From contig JAFDYQ010000022.1 of NCBI GenBank assembly GCA_018267365.1, forward strand, positions 1-64,000: DNA of 64,000 nt. The letters are read 5' to 3'. Origin of the DNA: Bacteroidota bacterium. GTDB taxonomy: Bacteria > Bacteroidota > Bacteroidia > Chitinophagales > LD1. The position numbers and the translations under genes are program-made. This document shows, one piece after another, positions 16,681 through 20,942 of this stretch; positions within the stretch are counted from its first letter, which is position 1; every line of letters begins with the position of its first letter. The notes beneath the pieces were generated by a model. It had not been told where the DNA came from. It saw only the letters and a program-made list of their open reading frames with translations, and did no database searches.

Positions 16681-16755
16681 TGGACACGCCGGGATTTGAA
16701 CCCAGATCTTCCTCTTTGCAAAAGAGGTGCATTAGCCAGATTATGCTAGCGGCCC
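16681..16755 (-). tRNA. tRNA-Ala (TGC)-like with broken acceptor stem
   Basis: Anticodon stem CCTCT/AGAGG around TTTGCAA (TGC), D-arm GCAT/ATGC and T-loop TTCAAAT are good. Of the acceptor, only the first four pairs form (GGGC with GTCC, including a G-T at the 3:70 position that marks alanine tRNAs); pairs 5 to 7 are mismatched. It is either decayed or a 3:70-bearing mimic. Confidence 0.65.
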
Positions 16756-16764
16756 ATTAAAAAA

Positions 16765-16899
16765 ACGCAGGGCGAAAAGTGATAAGGTACTATTATGTAA
16801 ATTGCTCTTCCAGCTGAGCTATCCCGACCACTGCCGGGAGTGGGATTTGAACCCACGACCCATTTATCCCGAAGAAACCCTTACCTACGGCACCTGCAT
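16765..16899 (-). ncRNA. Y-RNA-like element 5 with permuted tRNA module
   Basis: The outer helix ATGCAGGTG/CG-C-CCTGCGT has a bulged C and ends next to seven T. The 5' internal loop is CCGTA and the 3' loop ACTTTT. The inner helix is GGTAAGG/CCTTATC. The apex has the conserved TTTCTTCGG, a perfect T-arm GTGGG/CCCAC with TTCAAAT (16840-16856), an acceptor stem TCCCGGC/GTCGGGA closed by a four-base loop (16822-16839), then a D-arm GCTC/GAGC. The anticodon arm is reduced. The next gene downstream, tRNA-Ala, starts 9 bases away. Confidence 0.8.
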
Positions 16900-16902
16900 A
16901 TC

Positions 16903-16937
16903 TTAGAAAGGACCAGCAGCATCAGATCTGCTGGTCC
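16903..16937 (-). terminator. Hairpin after the 107-aa gene
   Basis: GGACCAGCAG/CTGCTGGTCC is a perfect ten-pair stem followed by CTTTCT on the minus strand. It lies between the 107-aa gene and Y-RNA-like element 5. The T run is weak, so it may be a processing or attenuating structure. Confidence 0.6.
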
Positions 16938-16946
16938 GGTTTTGCA

Positions 16947-17270
16947 TCAGGTCTTGGTGTTCATCTTTGCAAAGAGGGCATCGTCCAGCTGCTCTATGTA
17001 GGAGAGCGGACTGACACCGGGCTCCAGGTGATGGATATCATGATAGCCATTCTCTGCGGTGATGATGGAGTCCTCGGGGCGGATGGCGCCAGTGTATTTG
17101 TGGCCATAGCTACCTGTCACGGTGCGTGTGGCCGGGTCTACATCTCCCCACTGTGTCTGTGCGTCTCTCTGACGCGGTTCGATAGGCTCTACGCAGTATA
17201 CGCGGCCTGTGCGGGCTGAGTGGACGTAAAACCTGCCCGTCTCAGCGCTGCTGTTGTAGCTGTGTCTCAT
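16947..17270 (-). CDS. Unknown 107-aa protein embedded in the tRNA/Y-RNA array
   Basis: Small soluble protein (MRHSYNSSAETGRFYVHSARTG...) with a beta-rich start, an acidic C-terminus (LEPGVSPLSYIEQLDDALF) and conserved-looking GRFYV, GRVYCVEP and GHKYTGAI words. The frame is open upstream into tRNA-Glu, so the ATG at 17270 is taken: it is the first one after the tRNA, 32 bases from its 3' end. I recognise no family. It lies on the same strand as the RNA elements, with tRNA-Glu before it and a hairpin plus Y-RNA-like element 5 after it, so it must be co-transcribed or very locally controlled. A role in binding or processing these RNAs is inference. Confidence 0.65.
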   Translation of the reverse strand: MRHSYNSSAETGRFYVHSARTGRVYCVEPIEPRQRDAQTQWGDVDPATRTVTGSYGHKYTGAIRPEDSIITAENGYHDIHHLEPGVSPLSYIEQLDDALFAKMNTKT

Positions 17271-17302
17271 AGCATTTGTTTTTTGAGTGAATAATAAAAT
17301 AG

Positions 17303-17375
17303 CATCACGTGAGAGGATCGAACTCTCATTCCCGACGTGAAAAGCCGGTGCCCTGGCCATTTAGACGAACGTGAC
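17303..17375 (-). tRNA. tRNA-Glu (TTC)
   Basis: Acceptor GTCACGT/ACGTGAT (first pair G-T), D-arm GTCT/GGGC, anticodon stem CCGGC/GTCGG around TTTTCAC (TTC), T-loop TTCGATC. Its 5' end is three bases after the outer helix of Y-RNA-like element 4, so RNase P cleavage here would generate the 3' end of that RNA. Confidence 0.87.
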
Positions 17376-17378
17376 ATG

Positions 17379-17496
17379 ATACAGGGCAATGGACGAAAAG
17401 AGATTATATCCCCCATGTTTTTTGCTTTGATAATGGTGGAGGATATTGGAGTCGAACCAATTGAACCGAAGTAACACTCTTCTACGGCACCTGTAT
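17379..17496 (-). ncRNA. Y-RNA-like element 4 (T-arm plus acceptor only)
   Basis: The outer helix ATACAGGTG/TG-C-CCTGTAT has a bulged C. The 5' internal loop is CCGTA and the 3' loop GTCCAT. The inner helix is GAAGAG/CTCTTT. The apex has the conserved GTTACTTCGG, a perfect T-arm ATTGG/CCAAT with TTCGACT (17445-17461), and an acceptor stem ATCCTCC/GGGGGAT closed by a 23-base loop (17408-17444). No D-arm or anticodon arm can be found. It is a tRNA minihelix on a Y stem. Confidence 0.78.
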
Positions 17497-17513
17497 ATTT
17501 TTGAATGAAAAGA

Positions 17514-17652
17514 CAGTAAGGGTGAATGGCGATCAGAGACGAAAACTGAACTAACCTCTCCTCTCGGAAAGTGCCGGACTTGAACCGACGACCTTTGCAT
17601 CACTAATGCAACGTTCTAACCCGAAGTAACCCTGATCTACGACACCTCACCG
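17514..17652 (-). ncRNA. Y-RNA-like element 3 with permuted tRNA module (AGT loop)
   Basis: The outer helix CGGTGAGGTG/CA-C-CCTTACTG has a bulged C. The 5' internal loop is TCGTA and the 3' loop GCCATT. The inner helix is GATCAGGG/TCTCTGATC. The apex has GTTACTTCGG, then an anticodon-like hairpin TTGCA-TTAGTGA-TGCAA (17595-17611), a T-arm GTCGG/CCGGC with TTCAAGT (17573-17589), and an acceptor stem ACTTTCC/GGAGAGG (one G-A mismatch) closed by a four-base loop (17555-17572). GTTC after the acceptor can pair with GAAC before the anticodon hairpin, so here the Y stem enters through the D-loop. Confidence 0.78.
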
Positions 17653-17662
17653 TGTGTTTTGA

Positions 17663-17760
17663 AAAGGAGTGACAGTGAACAGGAGCTCTATTTACAATAG
17701 TTGTAAATGCGAATTCGAACCGCGATAGCCACGAAGTACCTCCTGTCTACGACATCCTTT
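17663..17760 (-). ncRNA. Y-RNA-like element 2 (minihelix)
   Basis: The outer helix AAAGGATG/CA-C-TCCTTT is perfect apart from the bulged C. The 5' internal loop is TCGTA and the 3' loop CACTGT. The inner helix is GACAGGAG/CTCCTGTT. The apex has GGTACTTCG, a T-arm with TTCGAAT (17709-17723) and an eight-pair acceptor-like stem ATTTACAA/TTGTAAAT with a CTA triloop (17690-17708). It is the most compact element with a T-arm, 98 nt. Confidence 0.8.
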
Positions 17761-17766
17761 GACCAA

Positions 17767-17908
17767 AGTAAGGAGCAAAAGCGGGATGAGCACCGGGGCA
17801 CGCGCTGGCCGGGAGTCGAACCCGGAGTGCCTCATGCTATATCTCAAGCATCACGCAATTCCTCCCCATCTGTCGAGCGAAGTATCTCATCTCTACGGCA
17901 TCCTTACC
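17767..17908 (-). ncRNA. Y-RNA-like element 1 (tRNA-Leu-derived apex)
   Basis: The outer helix GTAAGGATG/TG-C-TCCTTAC has a bulged C. The 5' internal loop is CCGTA. The inner helix is GATGAG/CTCATC. The apex has GATACTTCG, a GGAGGAATTG stretch like the D-region of bacterial tRNA-Leu, a hairpin ATGCT/AGCAT with a GAG-containing loop, and a perfect T-arm CCGGG/CCCGG with TTCGACT (17809-17825). A matching closed acceptor is not obvious, so this one is degenerate. It is the first RNA element after rsr and sits six bases before element 2. Confidence 0.7.
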
Positions 17909-17917
17909 ATAGGTTGT

Positions 17918-17933
17918 CTTTAGTTTCTATACA
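17918..17933 (-). repeat. Right copy of a perfect 16-bp inverted repeat
   Basis: TGTATAGAAACTAAAG on the minus strand, just upstream of Y-RNA-like element 1. Its partner is at 16426-16441 on the plus strand. Confidence 0.7.
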
Positions 17934-17965
17934 TCATGTCAAAGAACTTTTTTCTTTCCTTTCGG

Positions 17966-17996
17966 AAAAGCCCTCCCGCCGCTAAAGCGGGAGGGC
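17966..17996 (-). terminator. Hairpin after rsr
   Basis: GCCCTCCCGC/GCGGGAGGGC is a ten-pair stem followed by TTTT on the minus strand, seven bases beyond the rsr stop. It may separate rsr mRNA from the RNA array or protect the mRNA end. Confidence 0.7.
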
Positions 17997-18002
17997 GCGT
18001 TT

Positions 18003-19526
18003 TCATAGGTCTATTTTCTCGATCTCGGTTACTGCGTTGCTACCGTTTTCAATAGCAGCGAGTACGTCAAAGACCTTGTCGCTCAAGCCTGCGATCAGAT
18101 ATACATCTTTGCGGCGGATATCGAGCGGTGTAGTGCCATAGCCTGCCAGGTCAAACATGTAGAGCCTTGCCTCTGGGGCTATACGCTTGTACTCGTCCCA
18201 TACGGTAGATACGCTACGCTGCATGTGTGCACCGCGACCGCTATCCCACATCTGGCAGTCGGTAAACATCATGACCTTATCCACCTTCACTCTGCGGGAG
18301 ATCAGGTCTTCGATCACTTTGTAGCCATTCGTAGCGTAACCTACTTCGCCTTCGCGCTTGTAGTATTCATCTACGTTTGCCAGTACGGATACCTGTGGCA
18401 TGTTGATCACCTTCCAGCTATCGCCAAACATTCCGGTGACCACATTCTTGCTCCTGTTTTGCAGCAGCATAGCCAGCATCAGGCCGATGTCATAGTTCAT
18501 GACTTTGCTCTTTGCAGAGATGGCCTTTTGCATAGACCCGGACACATCGCAGGCGATCACGACTTTTGTGGAGTCATCAAAGCCCTTGATATTAGCCGCA
18601 GTGTGCAGTACGGCGCTTTCCAGCGTGGTCATCACTCGTGCAGTGCGGCCATCTTTGAGCTGCTTCAGCTCACGCCATGCCGCCAGGTAGCGGAATGGCA
18701 GTTGCTTCGCGTTGGCCACGGCACGGGCATCTGCCAGGTGGCTGCAGACTTTTGCCAGCGCCTCATCGGAGACGTTTGCCTCCAGGATGTTGCGCAGGTT
18801 TCGCAGCATGGCCATGTAGCCCATCTTGCCACTCAGGATCAGCTCCTCCCACTTTTCTTTTTTCGCACCAGCTTTCGCATCGGCGTTTTCGTAGGCCTCC
18901 TGACCCAGCGCACTCAGCTCAGTCTCCCAGGTGTAGGCAGTAGCGAGCTCATCCTTTGCGATCTTGTTGAAGATCGCTTGCTGCGCTTCGTCTTTTGCCT
19001 TTGGGTGCACGAGGAAGAGTGCGTCTTTCAGCTTCACCTCAGCATCACGGTTGTACTTGCTGAACTGGTACTCGTCAAACTTGTTGAAAGCCTCTGCGAG
19101 ACCTTTCTGTACTTGCTTGCTGAGCTTGTTCAGCTTCTTTACGCCCTTGCGTTCGTTTGCCAGTTGGTAGTAGGCCAGCAGTTCAGTGATCTCGTCTGCA
19201 CGCTGTACCACGCGGGCTACTGTCTTGCCGGTAGCGGCGCTGCCCTTCAGCTTTGCCATCTCTACGGCCAGTACCAGTGGCACGGAGCGCAGGTACATTT
19301 TCTCACGGGCATATACTGCCAGCCGGCCCGCAAAGTCTGCATCAACTGCAGTCATCAGCTCGCGGATCCTGGCCACGCGGTCGTCTCCTTTCTCATAGAA
19401 TTTATCTCCGAGTGAGGTAGTGACCACAGCGGCGTATAGTGCAGTGCGTGCTTCCATAGCGTATGCCTCTGCACGTTCATAGTTTTTGGTCTTGTTTCGG
19501 TTAAAGACCTTTAGGTTGAATTTCAT
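18003..19526 (-). CDS. rsr: Ro60 ortholog Rsr (TROVE and vWA domains)
   Basis: 507-aa ring-shaped RNA-binding protein of the Ro60 family, which holds Y RNAs and misfolded RNA and in Deinococcus links to PNPase. The N-terminal two thirds is the HEAT-repeat TROVE domain (for example YAREKMYLRSVPLVLAVEMA and MGYMAMLRNLRNILE). From about residue 310 a von Willebrand A domain follows, with a complete MIDAS start DVSGSM and the MMFTDCQMWD strand. The start has an AAGGAG Shine-Dalgarno inside an AAAAACTAAAAGGAG leader, and the TAA of the preceding small gene lies in that leader. Directly downstream are seven Y-RNA-like elements, its expected partners, and further on rtcB. Identification is firm. Confidence 0.96.
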   Translation of the reverse strand: MKFNLKVFNRNKTKNYERAEAYAMEARTALYAAVVTTSLGDKFYEKGDDRVARIRELMTAVDADFAGRLAVYAREKMYLRSVPLVLAVEMAKLKGSAATGKTVARVVQRADEITELLAYYQLANERKGVKKLNKLSKQVQKGLAEAFNKFDEYQFSKYNRDAEVKLKDALFLVHPKAKDEAQQAIFNKIAKDELATAYTWETELSALGQEAYENADAKAGAKKEKWEELILSGKMGYMAMLRNLRNILEANVSDEALAKVCSHLADARAVANAKQLPFRYLAAWRELKQLKDGRTARVMTTLESAVLHTAANIKGFDDSTKVVIACDVSGSMQKAISAKSKVMNYDIGLMLAMLLQNRSKNVVTGMFGDSWKVINMPQVSVLANVDEYYKREGEVGYATNGYKVIEDLISRRVKVDKVMMFTDCQMWDSGRGAHMQRSVSTVWDEYKRIAPEARLYMFDLAGYGTTPLDIRRKDVYLIAGLSDKVFDVLAAIENGSNAVTEIEKIDL

Positions 19527-19539
19527 TGTTTATCTCCTT

Positions 19540-19755
19540 TTAGTTTTTGCCTCTACATCCTGCCTCGCGCGGAGGTGGGAGATAGGCAGGCGTCATTCTT
19601 TTATTTTCACCACCGGGATCAGCCTGTGGCATGGCAGTAGCCATCGTGTCTGTCTCATCAGAGTCAGACGCTGCATGCTGAGCGAGTGCATGTATCACTC
19701 GTATCAGTAGCCACACTGCTGGTACCCAGGGCAAAACAGCAGTGCGTGTGTGCAT
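19540..19755 (-). CDS. Small membrane protein, paralog of the 87-aa protein
   Basis: 71-aa protein beginning MHTRTAVLPWVPAVWLLIRVIHALA, which is one likely transmembrane segment, followed by an acidic/polar tail and MTPAYLPPPREAG. The same layout (N-terminal helix, then MIPDYMPEPRE) occurs in the 87-aa protein encoded at 19972-20235, so the two are probably diverged paralogs. The start at 19755 is preceded by CACTAAAACAACG, in which TAA is the stop of the previous ORF, suggesting translational coupling. It lies 13 bases upstream of rsr. No family is recognised. Confidence 0.6.
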   Translation of the reverse strand: MHTRTAVLPWVPAVWLLIRVIHALAQHAASDSDETDTMATAMPQADPGGENKRMTPAYLPPPREAGCRGKN

Positions 19756-19762
19756 CGTTGTT

Positions 19763-19945
19763 TTAGTGTATGGGTAAGCGGCCGAAGCCAAAGTCGCGGA
19801 GCATCTGCTCCTTACTGCGCCTCACAGACTTCACATCGCTGAAGTCCAGCGCTCCTGCGATAAATCTCCCTATGGCATCCAGCCACCGGGTAGAGAACCT
19901 GACGTGCAGATCAAACTGCCGTGCCTTGTGTTGAATTGTTATCAT
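19763..19945 (-). CDS. Small basic protein upstream of rsr
   Basis: 60-aa protein (MITIQHKARQFDLHVRFSTRW...) that is Arg/Phe-rich with an amphipathic central part and ends FGFGRLPIH. It has a GAAAAACTAAAAACC leader before its ATG, as seen for its neighbours, and its stop codon lies in the leader of the next small gene. It shows no homology that I recognise. Position and the shared leader support a real gene in the rsr transcript. Confidence 0.5.
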   Translation of the reverse strand: MITIQHKARQFDLHVRFSTRWLDAIGRFIAGALDFSDVKSVRRSKEQMLRDFGFGRLPIH

Positions 19946-19971
19946 AGTATTGGTTTTTAGTTTTTCTGTTT

Positions 19972-20235
19972 TTATTCTTCCTTTTCTGTTTTTGTCACGA
20001 TCACCATCTCTATACCTAGCCTCATCAGGAGCAGTGGAAAAGGCTCCCTTGGTTCTGGCATGTAGTCGGGGATCATTTCCCTTTCTTCTTCTGTCAAAGG
20101 TCTTGCCTCTGGTATGATAGCAGGGCCCTGAGCGTCTATAAGTATTTCCCTGGTTGCTTCATACCTGGCTATCGCTTTTATCACTGTGATGACCAGCGGC
20201 AGGAAGCATATGAATGCTGCAAAATTTGTCTCCAT
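19972..20235 (-). CDS. Small membrane protein of the rsr operon
   Basis: 87-aa protein with an N-terminal transmembrane helix (FAAFICFLPLVITVIKAIA), an acidic middle (PLTEEEREMIPDYMPEPRE) and a second hydrophobic segment (FPLLLMRLGIEMVIV) before a charged end. The MxPxYxPxPRE motif is shared with the 71-aa protein nearer to rsr. It lies 26 bases after a terminator-like hairpin, so expression may depend on read-through or a separate start. Function is unknown; a membrane tether or holin-like role can only be guessed. Confidence 0.6.
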   Translation of the reverse strand: METNFAAFICFLPLVITVIKAIARYEATREILIDAQGPAIIPEARPLTEEEREMIPDYMPEPREPFPLLLMRLGIEMVIVTKTEKEE

Positions 20236-20255
20236 CGTTTTCGTTTTTCAGTCAA

Positions 20256-20294
20256 ATAAAAAAGCCCCGTGTGCTATTTGCAGACGGGGCTTTT
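20256..20294. terminator. Bidirectional hairpin between small genes
   Basis: AAAGCCCCGT/ACGGGGCTTTT with T runs on both strands. On the minus strand it follows the 52-aa ORF and precedes the 87-aa gene. Confidence 0.75.
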
Positions 20295-20313
20295 CTCTTC
20301 TGAAGGTATATCG

Positions 20314-20472
20314 CTATACCCACTGATGCTTTCGCCTCGTCTGTCTGTGATCAAATAGATCTTCATTGCGCTTGCCACCCGTATTTATCACCAGGGCATA
20401 GCTATAGCTGCCTGCGCACTGCGCCGGTGACCACTGCTGGTGCCTGAGTGATATGTTGTTTCTGAGTGCCAT
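20314..20472 (-). CDS. Putative 52-aa basic protein
   Basis: Short ORF (MALRNNISLRHQQWS...RRKHQWV) with a good Shine-Dalgarno AAGGAG nine bases before the ATG and a terminator hairpin 20 bases after the stop. It is rich in Arg, His and Gln. No homology is recognised. The ribosome site and terminator make it likely to be translated. Confidence 0.5.
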   Translation of the reverse strand: MALRNNISLRHQQWSPAQCAGSYSYALVINTGGKRNEDLFDHRQTRRKHQWV

Positions 20473-20542
20473 TGTGCTTTCTCCTTAAACCTCCCATGCC
20501 TTGCCACCATTAGGTTTGGGGCATGAGCATGGTCGGTTTTTA

Positions 20543-20600
20543 TTTTTAGTTTCCTGTTATTGTTTTAAAAAAAATAAACCCGGCTTTTTGGGCCGGGCTT
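20543..20600 (-). terminator. Terminator in the rsr leader region
   Basis: CCCGGC/GCCGGG hairpin followed by TTTATTTTTTTT on the minus strand, 33 bases after the stop of a 31-codon ORF. It sits between the promoter at 20757-20789 and the rest of the small genes, so it could act as an attenuator. Confidence 0.65.
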
Positions 20601-20632
20601 ACTGTTTGTTATTAGTTGCTTTAGTTTTTGTA

Positions 20633-20728
20633 CTAAGACCAATATCTGCAATAAGCCCGAAACACACTATCCATGCGGTTTTCGCCGCCGAAGAGCACTA
20701 GTGCCTGATATGTGTGTTTGCGTGTCAT
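20633..20728 (-). CDS. Possible 31-aa leader peptide
   Basis: Minus-strand ORF MTRKHTYQALVLFGG...CRYWS, 29 bases downstream of a consensus promoter and followed by a terminator. It has no clear Shine-Dalgarno. The position is that of an attenuation leader peptide, but this is not proven. Confidence 0.3.
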   Translation of the reverse strand: MTRKHTYQALVLFGGENRMDSVFRAYCRYWS

Positions 20729-20756
20729 TTGAAAATGATTTTTCGTTTTGTTGCCA

Positions 20757-20789
20757 CAAAGATACATACGTTTAATTCTAAAAACCAAA
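20757..20789 (-). promoter_or_regulatory. Bacteroidota-type promoter for the rsr island
   Basis: On the minus strand TTTG (20786-20789) is followed after 21 bases by TATCTTTG (20757-20764), matching the TTTG / TAnnTTTG consensus. It points into the small genes and rsr. Confidence 0.65.
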
Positions 20790-20833
20790 TATTTTATGCA
20801 AAATAATTTTTATCGTTTCCTGAAACATAGTGA

Positions 20834-20873
20834 TAGTGAGGGTTTCACTATAAAATTTAGAATGAATCTAAAT
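20834..20873. repeat. Two tandem palindromes upstream of the rsr-island promoter
   Basis: TAGTGA-GGGTT-TCACTA (20834-20850) and ATTTAGA-ATGAA-TCTAAAT (20855-20873). They lie 45-85 bases upstream of the -33 box, in the position of activator sites, but could be incidental. Confidence 0.4.
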
Positions 20874-20889
20874 TCAGTTCCTGTAAAAG

Positions 20890-20923
20890 GAAAGGCGCAG
20901 AAGTGAACACTCCTGCGCTTTTA
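20890..20923. terminator. Terminator after the giant metalloprotease
   Basis: Imperfect hairpin between AAAGGCGCAGAAGTG and CACTCCTGCGCTTTT with A/T tracts on both sides, directly beyond the stop of the gene at 20943. Confidence 0.7.
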
Positions 20924-20942
20924 AGTTGCGATCTATAAGATA

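Noticed and set aside
16383..17900. tRNA halves interpreted as tRNAs split by introns in the D-loop or anticodon region.
   Set aside because: The acceptor strands pair with the half directly downstream across a short loop, not with the half upstream; the permuted, capped form explains all of them.
16561..17900. Recurring GTAACACT...CTACGGCACC words read as attachment sites or a CRISPR-like repeat.
   Set aside because: The words sit at the fixed 5' end of each RNA element, change together with their pairing partners at the 3' end, and spacing is irregular; no cas or integrase gene is present.
18225..19415. A 396-codon plus-strand frame opposite rsr.
   Set aside because: It is a shadow of the TROVE gene; its composition is dominated by Leu, His, Val and Cys and has no plausible start.
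11609..20789. The RNA island as a prophage remnant.
   Set aside because: tRNA arrays and Y RNAs do occur in phages, but no capsid, terminase, integrase or lysis gene flanks this one.
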